A DNA stretch of 64,000 nt from Parabacteroides gordonii MS-1 = DSM 23371 (lineage in GTDB: Bacteria > Bacteroidota > Bacteroidia > Bacteroidales > Tannerellaceae). The stretch spans positions 4,417,444 to 4,481,443 of the forward strand of contig NZ_KQ033919.1 of NCBI RefSeq assembly GCF_000969825.1, given 5' to 3'. Numbering within the stretch: the first letter of the stretch is position 1; each line of letters opens with the position of its first letter. Below, piece after piece: positions 8,645 to 17,043 of the stretch. The translations under genes were made by a program, and so were the position numbers. The notes under the pieces were generated by a model, which was not told the DNA's origin, made no database searches, and saw only the letters and a list, made by a program, of their open reading frames with translations.

Positions 8645-9035
8645 GAATTTTACCTGGGAAGAAATGACGTATAGCCGGGTGGCTGTGGAGAACGGGTTGC
8701 GGAACGATCCGCCTTTTGAGGCTCAGTTAGCTATGAAACAGTTGGTGAAGCGTTTGCTGCAACCGTTGCGGATAGCTTACGCACAGCCCATTGCGATAAC
8801 GAGCGGTTATCGTAGTCCGGAAGTGAATAAGCTGGTGGGTGGCGTGCCTTCGAGCCAGCATGTGAAAGGGGAGGCGGCCGACTGTTATGTGCCTGATCCG
8901 GAGGTGTTGTTGAATGTGTTGCGTTTTTGCAAGTTGCCTTTCGACCAGGCTATCCTGTATAAACGTAAGAAGTTCCTGCATCTTTCACTCAGGGCGAAAG
9001 GGGAGAACCGTTATCAGATCATTATTAATAAATGA
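8625..9035 (+). CDS. M15 family peptidase (D-Ala-D-Ala carboxypeptidase / endolysin-like)
   Basis: A 136-residue zinc peptidase of the Peptidase_M15 type that cleaves peptidoglycan stem peptides. Zinc ligands are visible in SSQHVKGEAADCY (the SxHxxGxAxD motif) and in the C-terminal HLSL. The preceding ITSGYRSPEVNKLVGGVPSSQH segment is typical for the family. It has no signal peptide, as expected for a phage-type endolysin that needs a holin. It overlaps the small membrane gene by 20 bp. Possible roles are prophage-remnant lysis, wall remodelling or inter-strain competition; the sequence does not decide. Confidence 0.85.
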   Translation: MNEKISRNFTWEEMTYSRVAVENGLRNDPPFEAQLAMKQLVKRLLQPLRIAYAQPIAITSGYRSPEVNKLVGGVPSSQHVKGEAADCYVPDPEVLLNVLRFCKLPFDQAILYKRKKFLHLSLRAKGENRYQIIINK

Positions 9036-9139
9036 AAGGGGAGGAGTTGTATGAGTCTATCAGATAAGTTTCTAATGTGTGTCCAGATACGAAAAATGAA
9101 TCAAAGGAACTCTTTTTAGGGCCATACTTTTATTTCATG

Positions 9140-9147
9140 TATATTTG
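9140..9147 (+). promoter_or_regulatory. -7 box immediately before the DUF1848 gene
   Basis: TATATTTG fits TAnnTTTG and ends only 4 bp before the ATG at 9152, so the transcript would start at or next to the start codon. Confidence 0.55.
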
Positions 9148-9151
9148 TCGT

Positions 9152-10168
9152 ATGAGAAAGAGCGAACATATAGATATATTAAATGATAGCGGGGAAGTCG
9201 TGAAAGCGAAATCTCCTGTTATCGTATCTGCCAGTCGTTCTACTGATATACCGGCTTTCTATGCTGATTGGTTCTTTTATCGCTTGGAGAAAGGGTATTC
9301 GGTTTGGGTTAATCCTTTTAATAAGGTGCGGAGTTATGTGTCTTATGCTGATACAAGGCTGATCGTTTTCTGGTCTAAAAATCCTAAACCTCTTCTTATG
9401 CATTTAGATCAGTTGGAGGAAATGAATGTGCATACATATATTCAATATACATTGAATGATTATGAAAAAGATGGATTAGAGAGGAATGTACCGCCTTTGC
9501 AGGAACGGATAGATACGTTTAAACGATTGGTCGATCGGTTGGATAGTGACCGGGTGATCTGGCGTTTCGATCCAATGATGTTGACTGACCGGATTTCTAA
9601 AGATGATTTACTGGGAAAGGTTGAATATATAGGTAATCAGTTGAAAGGATATACGAAGAAATTAGTTTTCAGTTTTGCTGATATTCCGGAATACAGAAAA
9701 GTGAAAGCGAATCTGGAAAAGAATCATATAAATTATCGATCTTTTGAAAAGGATGATATGGAGTATCTGGCAAGAGGTTTAATGAACTTAAATGCATCCT
9801 GGGGTTATACGCTGGCTACTTGTGGAGAGAAAATCAATTTGGATCGGTATGGGATTGCCCATAATAAATGTATAGACGATGGGTTGATGATCAAATGTTT
9901 TTCCGATGATAAGCAATTGATGGACTTTATAGGGTATAATCCGGCAGAGACCCAGTTGGAGCTTTTCGGAAATGGGAGGAAATCTCCGGGAAAAGATAAA
10001 GGACAAAGATTGTTTTGCGGATGCATAGCCAGTAAGGATATCGGAATGTATGATACCTGCCCGCATCAATGTGAGTATTGTTACGCAAATACATCGATAA
10101 AAATAGCAGAAGCTAATTATGCCCGACATAAACAGAATCCTTATTTTGAGTCGATAATCGGAATGTGA
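9152..10168 (+). CDS. DUF1848 protein with C-terminal Cys cluster
   Basis: A 338-residue protein of the DUF1848 family, distant TIM-barrel/radical-SAM-like proteins of unknown reaction. Visible: the N-terminal family signature VIVSASRSTDIPAFYADWF, then VIWRFDPMMLTDR, and near the C-terminus CGCIASKDIGMYDTCPHQCEYCYA. The CPHQCEYCYA part strongly suggests a [4Fe-4S] cluster. I chose the start at 9152 because the frame open from 9077 spans the promoter box at 9140-9147, and family members begin shortly before the SASRSTDIP motif. It is monocistronic, with an inverted repeat downstream at 10179-10230. Confidence 0.8.
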   Translation: MRKSEHIDILNDSGEVVKAKSPVIVSASRSTDIPAFYADWFFYRLEKGYSVWVNPFNKVRSYVSYADTRLIVFWSKNPKPLLMHLDQLEEMNVHTYIQYTLNDYEKDGLERNVPPLQERIDTFKRLVDRLDSDRVIWRFDPMMLTDRISKDDLLGKVEYIGNQLKGYTKKLVFSFADIPEYRKVKANLEKNHINYRSFEKDDMEYLARGLMNLNASWGYTLATCGEKINLDRYGIAHNKCIDDGLMIKCFSDDKQLMDFIGYNPAETQLELFGNGRKSPGKDKGQRLFCGCIASKDIGMYDTCPHQCEYCYANTSIKIAEANYARHKQNPYFESIIGM

Positions 10169-10178
10169 CGGGATTTGT

Positions 10179-10230
10179 GGTTATACCCCCAATAAGTAGA
10201 TAATATAGTGGAGTTTTTAGGGGTATAACC
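10179..10230 (+). repeat. Inverted repeat between DUF1848 and NlpC/P60 genes
   Basis: Perfect 11-bp arms GGTTATACCCC (10179-10189) and GGGGTATAACC (10220-10230) with a 30-nt loop. It lies just after the DUF1848 stop. It is followed by only a weak T run, so it may be a terminator or an mRNA-stabilising hairpin. Confidence 0.6.
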
Positions 10231-10263
10231 CTAAAGACTTTTCGAATGGTGTTGAAAAATGAG

Positions 10264-10271
10264 TATATTTG
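10264..10271 (+). promoter_or_regulatory. -7 box for the NlpC/P60 leader
   Basis: TATATTTG (TAnnTTTG) about 110 bp upstream of the NlpC/P60 start, giving a leader of roughly 100 nt that contains a 28-codon ORF. Confidence 0.6.
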
Positions 10272-10298
10272 CGTTATTAAGAATTAATCCTAATAAGT

Positions 10299-10385
10299 AT
10301 GAGATGGGGTAGATATTGTAAAGCAAATAAAAGAAACGGTTCATCCTATTGCTCCAACTACAGAAAGAGAATAAATAAATCATGA
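10299..10385 (+). CDS. Possible 28-residue basic leader peptide
   Basis: Open frame starting MRWGRYCKANK and ending RINKS, strongly basic with two Cys and many Arg/Lys. Its stop codon overlaps the ATG of the NlpC/P60 gene (ATGA at 10382-10385), an arrangement that often couples translation. It lies entirely within the leader downstream of the -7 box at 10264-10271. No family recognised; it may be a regulatory upstream ORF or chance. Confidence 0.35.
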   Translation: MRWGRYCKANKRNGSSYCSNYRKRINKS

Positions 10386-10912
10386 TATATAAAAATCCCA
10401 TATTCAGCCTTTGGCTGTTTCTGTTTATACTGGCTCTAACATCCTGCGGCAGTAAGAAACGTGTCGCGTTGCCTGCCGACTTTAAAGGGCCTAAAGAATT
10501 ATCACGTTTATATGGTGTGCGTATTACGGCGGAAGATAATATTTTTCTTTATAATGAGGGAGCGAAATGGCTCGGGGCTCCTCACCGGATGGGCGGAAGC
10601 ACTAAAAGGGGAGTGGATTGCTCCGGTTTCGTAGCCATCATGTTCCGTGAAGTTTATAGAAAACAGTTGGCACGCTCGTCGGCTGATATGTTGAAATATA
10701 ACTGTAAGAAAGTGAGCCGTTCTAAGTTGCAGGAGGGCGATCTGGTGTTTTTCAGGACTGGCAGTGGAAAGAAAAAAGTACCTAATCATGTAGGTATCTA
10801 CCTGAAAAACGGGAAGTTTATCCATACCAGTACTTCAAAGGGGGTTATGGTCAGTAGCCTGAGTGAACCTTACTTCACACGCAGCTGGATAACAGGCGGA
10901 AGGGTGAAGTAA
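10382..10912 (+). CDS. NlpC/P60 family lipoprotein (C40 peptidase)
   Basis: A 176-residue cell-wall endopeptidase, probably cleaving the D-Glu to diamino-acid bond of peptidoglycan stem peptides in the periplasm. The N-terminus has a signal peptide with lipobox LTSC, so it is anchored as a lipoprotein. The catalytic Cys is in GVDCSGFVA, the His in VPNHVGIY and the third polar residue in FIHTSTS, in the order expected for C40 enzymes. Length matches small NlpC lipoproteins such as Spr. It precedes serS, which has its own promoter. Confidence 0.9.
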   Translation: MIYKNPIFSLWLFLFILALTSCGSKKRVALPADFKGPKELSRLYGVRITAEDNIFLYNEGAKWLGAPHRMGGSTKRGVDCSGFVAIMFREVYRKQLARSSADMLKYNCKKVSRSKLQEGDLVFFRTGSGKKKVPNHVGIYLKNGKFIHTSTSKGVMVSSLSEPYFTRSWITGGRVK

Positions 10913-10953
10913 GATATTTTTGTGAACATCAGGCCGAAAGTTGCTTTTTTATG

Positions 10954-10961
10954 TATCTTTG
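10954..10961 (+). promoter_or_regulatory. -7 box of serS
   Basis: TATCTTTG (TAnnTTTG) 29 bp upstream of the chosen serS start at 10991. Confidence 0.65.
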
Positions 10962-10990
10962 CACTTCAAATAAATAAACATAGATCAAGT

Positions 10991-12265
10991 ATGTTGACGC
11001 TTAAAATGATTACGGAAGAAACAGATCGCGTAATTCGTGGTCTGGAGAAGAAACACTTTAAAGATGCGAAGGAAACCATCGCTAAAGTGATTGAACTGAA
11101 CGATAAAAGACGTAGTACACAGAATCAATTAGATAATAACCTGGCAGAGGTGAACTCGCTGTCGAAAGCTATCGGTGGCCTGATGAAAGAGGGCAAGAAA
11201 GAAGAAGCTGAGGCTGCTAAAAAGCGTGTTGCCGATATCAAGGAAATCAGCAAGGGGATCCAGGCTGAAATGGATCAGGCTTCGGAAGAAATGCAGAATC
11301 TGCTTTATACGATTCCGAATATCCCTTACGATGAAGTGCCGGAAGGTGTGGGTGCAGAAGATAATGTGGTGGAGAAAATGGGCGGTATGGAAACAGAACT
11401 GCCGAAAGATGCGTTGCCCCATTGGGAATTGACAAAGAAATATGACCTGATAGACTTTGACCTGGGTGTGAAGATCACAGGAGCAGGCTTCCCGGTTTAT
11501 AAAGGACAAGGTGCCCGGTTGCAACGTGCCCTGATCAACTTCTTCCTGGATGAAGCACGTAAATCCGGATATATGGAGATTATGCCGCCGACAGTGGTAA
11601 ACGCTGCTTCCGGTTTTGGTACAGGTCAGCTTCCCGATAAGGAAGGACAGATGTATCATTGCGAAGTGGATGATCTTTACCTGATACCGACAGCAGAAGT
11701 GCCGGTAACCAATATTTACCGCGATGTGATCCTGGATGATAAACAATTGCCGATAAAGAATTGTGCTTATACACAATGTTTCCGTCGTGAAGCCGGTTCT
11801 TACGGTAAGGACGTACGCGGTTTGAACCGTCTGCATGAGTTCTCAAAGGTGGAACTGGTGCGTATCGATAAACCGGAACATTCAAAACAGTCTCACCAGG
11901 AGATGTTGGATCACGTGGAAGGTTTGCTTCAGAAGCTTGAACTTCCGTATCGTATCCTTCGCCTGTGTGGTGGCGATATGAGCTTTACTGCTGCTCTTTG
12001 CTTTGACTTCGAAGTGTATTCTGAAGCACAGCAGCGTTGGTTAGAGGTTAGCTCTGTTTCTAACTTCGATACTTATCAGGCAAACCGTTTGAAATGTCGC
12101 TACCGCGATGAGAACAAGAAGCCTCAGCTGTGTCATACGCTGAACGGTAGTGCGCTGGCGTTACCTCGTATTGTCGCTGCATTGCTCGAAAATAACCAGA
12201 CTCCCGAAGGTATCCGCATTCCGAAAGCGTTGATCCCTTATACTGGTTTCGATATGATTAAATAA
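10991..12265 (+). CDS. serS: Serine-tRNA ligase
   Basis: A 424-residue class II aminoacyl-tRNA synthetase that charges tRNA-Ser (and tRNA-Sec where present). The N-terminal long helical hairpin spans about residues 25-110. Motif 2 is FRREAGSYGKDVRGLNRLHE, with the start of the next strand after it, and motif 3 is LNGSALALPRIVAALLENNQ. Length equals the usual 420-430. The frame is open from 10922, but the start at 10991 (MLTLKM) is the standard family start and lies after the -7 box at 10954-10961. A strong shared terminator separates it from the convergent sulfur-reductase gene. Confidence 0.97.
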   Translation: MLTLKMITEETDRVIRGLEKKHFKDAKETIAKVIELNDKRRSTQNQLDNNLAEVNSLSKAIGGLMKEGKKEEAEAAKKRVADIKEISKGIQAEMDQASEEMQNLLYTIPNIPYDEVPEGVGAEDNVVEKMGGMETELPKDALPHWELTKKYDLIDFDLGVKITGAGFPVYKGQGARLQRALINFFLDEARKSGYMEIMPPTVVNAASGFGTGQLPDKEGQMYHCEVDDLYLIPTAEVPVTNIYRDVILDDKQLPIKNCAYTQCFRREAGSYGKDVRGLNRLHEFSKVELVRIDKPEHSKQSHQEMLDHVEGLLQKLELPYRILRLCGGDMSFTAALCFDFEVYSEAQQRWLEVSSVSNFDTYQANRLKCRYRDENKKPQLCHTLNGSALALPRIVAALLENNQTPEGIRIPKALIPYTGFDMIK

Positions 12266-12281
12266 GCATATTACCTTATAT

Positions 12282-12326
12282 AAAAAAGGATGCATCCTCT
12301 TGCCGAGAAGGATGCATCCTTTTTTT
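12282..12326. terminator. Bidirectional terminator between serS and the convergent reductase gene
   Basis: Arms 12282-12297 and 12310-12326 are complementary over about 16 bp, with an A run on one side and a T run on the other, so it can stop transcripts from both directions. Confidence 0.85.
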
Positions 12327-12342
12327 GTATAGCCCTTATCCT

Positions 12343-14799
12343 TTAGATGAACAGATTGACATTGGCATCTTCTGCGCGTTCAAGATAGGTGGCGACGCCT
12401 CCCAGCGTGACGTTTTCCATCAGCTCCTCTTGTTTTACGCCCATCACATCCATACTCATGGTGCAGGCAATCATTTCGACACCGTTCTCGGCTGCCTGGG
12501 CGATAAGGCTTTCCAGGCTGTCGATATGTTTCTTCTTCATGATCAGGCGCATCATCCAGCTTCCGGCACCACCCATATTCATTTTCGACAGCTTCAGTTT
12601 GCCGCTATGTGCGGGGAGCATCCAACCGAACATTTTTCCGAAGATATCTTTGGAAACAGCCGGTTTCTGCCGTTTCTTGATTACGTTCAGTCCCCAGAAG
12701 GTAAAGAACATAGTCACTTTCTTGCCGGTTGAGGCGGCTCCGTTGGCAATGACGAAGGAAGCTAGGGCTTTATCCAGGTCGTCGCTGAATACGATCAGTG
12801 TTTTGTTGTCGCCACCATTCACCATTTTGCAGGCACTTTTGGGTTCACCTTTTTCGATTGTGGCGTGGATGACTCCTAATTTGTTTTCAACTCCTACCAG
12901 TTGTGCCCCGGTCATGTTGCACCAAGCGGCAACATCTTTACCGAATCCCTGATCGGTTGCGGTTATCAGCAGGCGGTCGCCTGTATTTATTTCGGCATAA
13001 TGCTTTTTCAGTTGCATGACCGGGCCCGGACATTGCAGTCCGCAGGCATCGATCCGGATGGTTTGCCGGGTGGAAGAGTGGGGCGCAACGGTAGCAACCG
13101 GTTTTTCCGTTTCTGTCGTTTTGGGGTTGCTTTCTACTTGATCCAAAGTCGGTTTAGCCGTAGCTATGCTCCACGTTTTATAACCACCTGATAGATTCCT
13201 GACATCTTTATAACCATGCTGAACCAGTATGCGGTAAGCCAGGTATCCGCGTAGTCCGACAGCACAGGTTACCACGATCGGCCTGTTTTTAGGTAACTCC
13301 GACAAACGGCTCCGAAGTTCATCTACCGGAATGTTTATTGCTCCGGGAATAGATCCCAAACTGTATTCATCGGCTGTGCGTACATCTACCAGTATCGTTT
13401 CACTGCTTAGTCGGGCTATATCTCTCCAGCCTATGATCTCGACCTTTTTGGTAAGGATGTTTTCAGCTACATATCCAGCCATATTTACCGGATCTTTAGC
13501 AGATGAGTAGGGGGGAGCATAAGCCTGTTCGAGCTCCGTAAGGTCGTAAACCGTTCCTTTGCGCTGTATTACCTGGGCAAGCATTTCGATCCGTTTGTCA
13601 ACTCCGTCGAATCCAACGATCTGTGCTCCCAGTAACTTTCCATCTTCGGGAGAGAACAGTATTTTGATAGACATCGGAACGGCACCCGGATAGTAACCCG
13701 CATGTGATGCAGAGTGTGTGTACGATGATCGGTAGGCGATACCTTCGCGTTTCAGTAACTTGGCGTTGGCTCCGGCAGCTGCAACTGTCAGGTCGAATAC
13801 TTTAGCGATGGATGTGCCGATGGTGCCTTTATATGTTTCGCGATTGCCGAACACGATATTGTCGGCCACAATGCGTCCTTGTTTGTTGGCCGGCCCGGCA
13901 AGCGGGATCAGGGCCGGTTTGCCTGTTACCGGATTGATTACTTCAACGGCATCCCCCAGGGCATATATATCCGGATCGGAAGTTTGCATATAGTCATTCA
14001 CAGCAATTCCTCCAAGTGAACCGATAGTCAATCCGGCTTCTTTTGCCAACCGTGTTTCGGGACGTACGCCGATACTGAGGATCACCAGGTCGGTAGCGAT
14101 TTGTTTACCGCTACGAAGGTGTACAAGGATACCTTTAGATGTCTCTTCAAAACGTGAAACACCGTCTTCGAGACGCAGATCGACCTTTTTATCGATCAGT
14201 TGCTGGTGTACGATGGCTGCCATCGAGTAATCGAGCGGAGCCATTACCTGGTTTGCCATTTCAACGACAGCGATGTTGATACCGAGGTCGTGCAGATTTT
14301 CGGCCATCTCCAGTCCGATAAATCCACCGCCTACAACCACTGCGTGGCGAGGTTTGTTCTGATCCACATAATTCTTGATTGTATCTGTATCAGGAACGTT
14401 GCGTAAGGTGAATATCTTTTTACTGTTGATGCCTTCGATGCCGGGGCGAAGCGGTTCGGCTCCGGGAGATAGTACCAGTTTGTCGTAACTTTCGGTATAT
14501 GTCTGTCCTGTTCCGAGGTTTTTCACTTCAACGGTTTTATCCTTCGGGTGGATGGCGGTCACCTCCTGTTCGGGACGAATGTCGATGTTGAAACGGGCTG
14601 TGAAACCTTCGACTGTCTGCACGAATAGCTTATCTCGTTCTGCAATTACTCCGCCTATATAATAAGGTAGTCCACAGTTGGCGTATGATACGTATTTCCC
14701 GCGTTCAAACAGGATAATATCTGCATTCTCATCCATTCTTCTCAGGCGTGCTGCTGCTGTTGCTCCACCGGCAACTCCTCCGATTACTAAGTATTTCAT
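12343..14799 (-). CDS. FAD-dependent CoA-disulfide reductase-like protein fused to rhodanese, TusA-like and DsrE-like domains
   Basis: An 818-residue four-domain protein for handling reduced sulfur. Residues 1-450 are a pyridine nucleotide-disulfide oxidoreductase with GGVAGGATAAARLRR (FAD), redox Cys42 in SYANCGLPYY and a second Rossmann motif VVVGGGFIGLEMAE. A rhodanese domain follows (about 455-550), with active-site Cys in VVTCAVGLRGYLAYRIL. Then comes a TusA/SirA-type sulfur carrier (about 580-650) with ACGLQCPGPVMQLKK, and a DsrE/DsrF-like domain (about 655-818). Such fusions are thought to reduce CoA-disulfide, persulfide or polysulfide and pass sulfane sulfur between domains. It follows the MarR gene by 66 bp on the same strand, so the two are likely co-transcribed and redox- or sulfide-responsive (inference). 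Confidence 0.92.
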   Translation of the reverse strand: MKYLVIGGVAGGATAAARLRRMDENADIILFERGKYVSYANCGLPYYIGGVIAERDKLFVQTVEGFTARFNIDIRPEQEVTAIHPKDKTVEVKNLGTGQTYTESYDKLVLSPGAEPLRPGIEGINSKKIFTLRNVPDTDTIKNYVDQNKPRHAVVVGGGFIGLEMAENLHDLGINIAVVEMANQVMAPLDYSMAAIVHQQLIDKKVDLRLEDGVSRFEETSKGILVHLRSGKQIATDLVILSIGVRPETRLAKEAGLTIGSLGGIAVNDYMQTSDPDIYALGDAVEVINPVTGKPALIPLAGPANKQGRIVADNIVFGNRETYKGTIGTSIAKVFDLTVAAAGANAKLLKREGIAYRSSYTHSASHAGYYPGAVPMSIKILFSPEDGKLLGAQIVGFDGVDKRIEMLAQVIQRKGTVYDLTELEQAYAPPYSSAKDPVNMAGYVAENILTKKVEIIGWRDIARLSSETILVDVRTADEYSLGSIPGAINIPVDELRSRLSELPKNRPIVVTCAVGLRGYLAYRILVQHGYKDVRNLSGGYKTWSIATAKPTLDQVESNPKTTETEKPVATVAPHSSTRQTIRIDACGLQCPGPVMQLKKHYAEINTGDRLLITATDQGFGKDVAAWCNMTGAQLVGVENKLGVIHATIEKGEPKSACKMVNGGDNKTLIVFSDDLDKALASFVIANGAASTGKKVTMFFTFWGLNVIKKRQKPAVSKDIFGKMFGWMLPAHSGKLKLSKMNMGGAGSWMMRLIMKKKHIDSLESLIAQAAENGVEMIACTMSMDVMGVKQEELMENVTLGGVATYLERAEDANVNLFI

Positions 14800-14865
14800 C
14801 TTATTATTGTTTTATTGTTATTATACATATTTGCTAATGGAAAATAAATAGGTAAAAAAAGGGGG

Positions 14866-15231
14866 TCAACCCTTTTCCATGCATTGCTGCAGTTTACCGA
14901 ACAGGCCGTCGAAACGCAGTTCTGCGTTCATCATTTGCTGTACTTTCTCTTTCCCTTTCGGTGTAAGCGAAAAGAACATCTGACGTTTATCTTCTTTGCT
15001 GATACTGCGACGGATAAACCCCTTGTTTTCTACCGACGTGATCACCTTGGATACGCGTGAATTGGATAAACCTATATAATCGCAGATCGTCCCGGCCGAC
15101 TTTGCTTCGTTGTCTTTCAGGCAACATAGCAACATGGCTTCGTTGATTGTGATCTCATGTACCTCTGAAAATGCTTTTTCAAACTGGTATAATGTTTTAT
15201 ATATGTCCTTTATAACACAAATAGCTTCCAT
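14866..15231 (-). CDS. MarR family transcriptional regulator
   Basis: A 121-residue winged-helix repressor. Family traits: AGTICDYIGLSNSRVSKVITSVENKGFIRRS (recognition helix region) followed by the wing DKRQMFFSLTPKGKEKVQQM. I chose the start at 15231 (MEAICVIKDIY) rather than the upstream in-frame Met at 15333, because the -7 box at 15254-15261 lies between the two. It is the first gene of a likely two-gene operon with the sulfur-handling reductase and probably regulates it. The Cys residues (LLCCLKD, positions about 35-36) could sense redox or sulfide state, but that is speculation. Confidence 0.85.
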   Translation of the reverse strand: MEAICVIKDIYKTLYQFEKAFSEVHEITINEAMLLCCLKDNEAKSAGTICDYIGLSNSRVSKVITSVENKGFIRRSISKEDKRQMFFSLTPKGKEKVQQMMNAELRFDGLFGKLQQCMEKG

Positions 15232-15253
15232 CTTGTTTTCTTTATTAATGGTA

Positions 15254-15261
15254 CAAAGGTA
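15254..15261 (-). promoter_or_regulatory. -7 box of the marR-reductase operon
   Basis: Minus-strand TACCTTTG (TAnnTTTG), 22 bp upstream of the MarR start. Confidence 0.65.
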
Positions 15262-15321
15262 AATAATATTTCTGATATAAATAGTGTTTAGTGGAAAATA
15301 AATTGTAAAAAGTGATGAAAC

Positions 15322-15352
15322 AAAAAGAGACAAGGTGTTTACCCTGTCTCTT
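15322..15352 (-). terminator. Terminator of the DUF4494-yggS-DHOD-like operon
   Basis: 8-bp perfect stem (arms 15325-15332 and 15345-15352), followed on the minus strand by a T run, just after the stop of the DHOD-like gene. Confidence 0.75.
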
Positions 15353-15375
15353 CTATTTTATCTGAACGATAGTTT

Positions 15376-16353
15376 TTAGTCTCTGTTTGAGAAGTATTTC
15401 ATAAACTGTGAACGTTCATACATCGCGGGGTTCGGGATGTTTGCATAGTTCAGTTTACCCTGGAACTGTGACAGATTTTGATAATGTGCCTGATGCATCC
15501 ATTCTTCTATACATGTAAGTACTTGTGAAATAATTTCACCTCCGTGTGTGTATACGGCACTACACATTTGTACGGCTGAAGCTCCTGCCAGCAGGCATTT
15601 GATAACATCTTCCCAGTCGTGTATTCCGGTTGAAGAAGCGATGCTTATTCCGGGTACTTTTCCTGAAATGATCGCTGTCCAACGGATTGTATCACTTAAG
15701 TCGGAGTGGTTGCTGAATACGTTGCCCGATACGATCTGCATACTGTTGATGTCGATGTCCGGCTGATAGAATCGGTTGAACATCACTACGCCGTCTGCTC
15801 CGTTTACTTTCAATGTATTGACCAATGCCGGGATATTTCCGACATTTTTTCCAATCTTTATGATAATGGGTATTGAAACGGTTTCTTTTACTTTTCGGAT
15901 GATATTGACGTAAAGATCGCGTATTTCATCCGGATTGTATTCCAGGCTTGTTTCCAGAAAGAATACATTCAGTTCCAAAGCGTCCGCACCGGCCAGTTCT
16001 ATTTGACGGGCAAAGTCAATCCATACGTCCGATTTATAGCAGTTAATGCTGGCAATGATGGGGATCGTGCACAATTCTTTGGTCTTTTTTATCAGTTCCA
16101 GATAGTTGTTCACCTGATTGGCTTTTACATAGCCACGGATATAGTCGGCTGCTTCCGGATAATCTGCATCCTGCATAAGCGAATCGCTCTGCATTTCGAT
16201 TTGTTCTTCGAAAAGGGATTTGAGAACGATGGCTCCGGCACCTGCCTTTTCAAATTCTTTGTTTCGTTCCGCGTTGTTAGTCAGCCCCGAGCTTCCTACG
16301 ATTATAGGATTACGAAGTGTTAGTCCTGCGTATTGGGTTTTAATGTCTATCAT
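15376..16353 (-). CDS. Dihydroorotate dehydrogenase-like FMN protein
   Basis: A 325-residue TIM-barrel protein resembling class 1 dihydroorotate dehydrogenases and other FMN oxidoreductases. Visible: start MIDIKTQYAGLTLRNPIIVGSSG (phosphate/FMN barrel entry), SINCYKSDVWIDFARQIE, IPIIIKIGKN and the C-terminal GIHDWEDVIKCLLAGASAVQMCSAVY phosphate-binding segment. Typical PyrD has a Cys or Ser catalytic base in the active loop. I cannot place it securely, so the true substrate may not be dihydroorotate; the annotation in Bacteroidales is usually 'DHOD-like'. It is the last gene of a three-gene minus-strand operon with 21 bp spacing. Confidence 0.82.
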   Translation of the reverse strand: MIDIKTQYAGLTLRNPIIVGSSGLTNNAERNKEFEKAGAGAIVLKSLFEEQIEMQSDSLMQDADYPEAADYIRGYVKANQVNNYLELIKKTKELCTIPIIASINCYKSDVWIDFARQIELAGADALELNVFFLETSLEYNPDEIRDLYVNIIRKVKETVSIPIIIKIGKNVGNIPALVNTLKVNGADGVVMFNRFYQPDIDINSMQIVSGNVFSNHSDLSDTIRWTAIISGKVPGISIASSTGIHDWEDVIKCLLAGASAVQMCSAVYTHGGEIISQVLTCIEEWMHQAHYQNLSQFQGKLNYANIPNPAMYERSQFMKYFSNRD

Positions 16354-16374
16354 GTCAGATTCAATTTTAATGTA

Positions 16375-17043
16375 TTAGTACTCGCGTTCACCGAAAATAC
16401 TGGTTCCAACCCGTATCATAGTGCTACCCTGGCGAATGGCAACGGGATAATCGTGGCTCATTCCCATAGATAGTACTGCAAAATTATCATTTCCTTTGAA
16501 ATATATAGCTTTTAATTCGCTGAAAAGTTCGTGTAAAAGGTGAAATTCTTGTTCGATAAGAGCGGTATCGTCAGTATAAGTCGCCATTCCCATCAATCCG
16601 ACTATTTGAATGTTTCCGAGTTCGTCCAATTGTTCGTTTTGCAGGAGCTCGCGGCATTCATCGGGTGTCAGCCCATGCTTGGTGTCTTCCTGGGCAACAT
16701 GTATTTCCAGCAGGACACGGATCACACGGTTGTTTTTGGCAGCCTGTTTGTTTACTTCCTGCAGTAATCTGAACGAATCGATACTGTGGATTGTATGGAT
16801 AAAGGGTGCGATGTCTTTTACTTTATTACTTTGCAGCGGCCCGATGAAGTGCCATTCGATATCACCCGGTAGTACTTTTTGTTTAGCCGTCAGCTCCTGT
16901 GCCCTGCTTTCGCCGAAAACACGCTGGCCTGCATCGTAGGCTTCCTTCAATGCTTCTGCCGGATGAAACTTAGACACGGCCACCAACGTTACGTTTGCCG
17001 GTAGCGATGCCCTTAACTGTACTATATTCTGGGAGATACTCAT
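16375..17043 (-). CDS. YggS family pyridoxal phosphate homeostasis protein
   Basis: A 222-residue single-domain PLP-binding barrel protein (PLPBP/YggS/ProSC family), which buffers PLP and affects amino-acid metabolism without known catalysis. Motifs: LVAVSKFHPAEAL (Lys binding PLP), FGESRAQEL, WHFIGPLQSNK, HSIDS, and the phosphate-binding LSMGMSHDYPVAIRQGSTMIRVGTSIFG. Length fits. It overlaps the upstream DUF4494 gene by 4 bp and precedes the DHOD-like gene. Confidence 0.93.
   Translation of the reverse strand: MSISQNIVQLRASLPANVTLVAVSKFHPAEALKEAYDAGQRVFGESRAQELTAKQKVLPGDIEWHFIGPLQSNKVKDIAPFIHTIHSIDSFRLLQEVNKQAAKNNRVIRVLLEIHVAQEDTKHGLTPDECRELLQNEQLDELGNIQIVGLMGMATYTDDTALIEQEFHLLHELFSELKAIYFKGNDNFAVLSMGMSHDYPVAIRQGSTMIRVGTSIFGEREY

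Noticed and set aside
11129..11836. 235-residue minus-strand frame
   Set aside because: Antisense shadow of serS.
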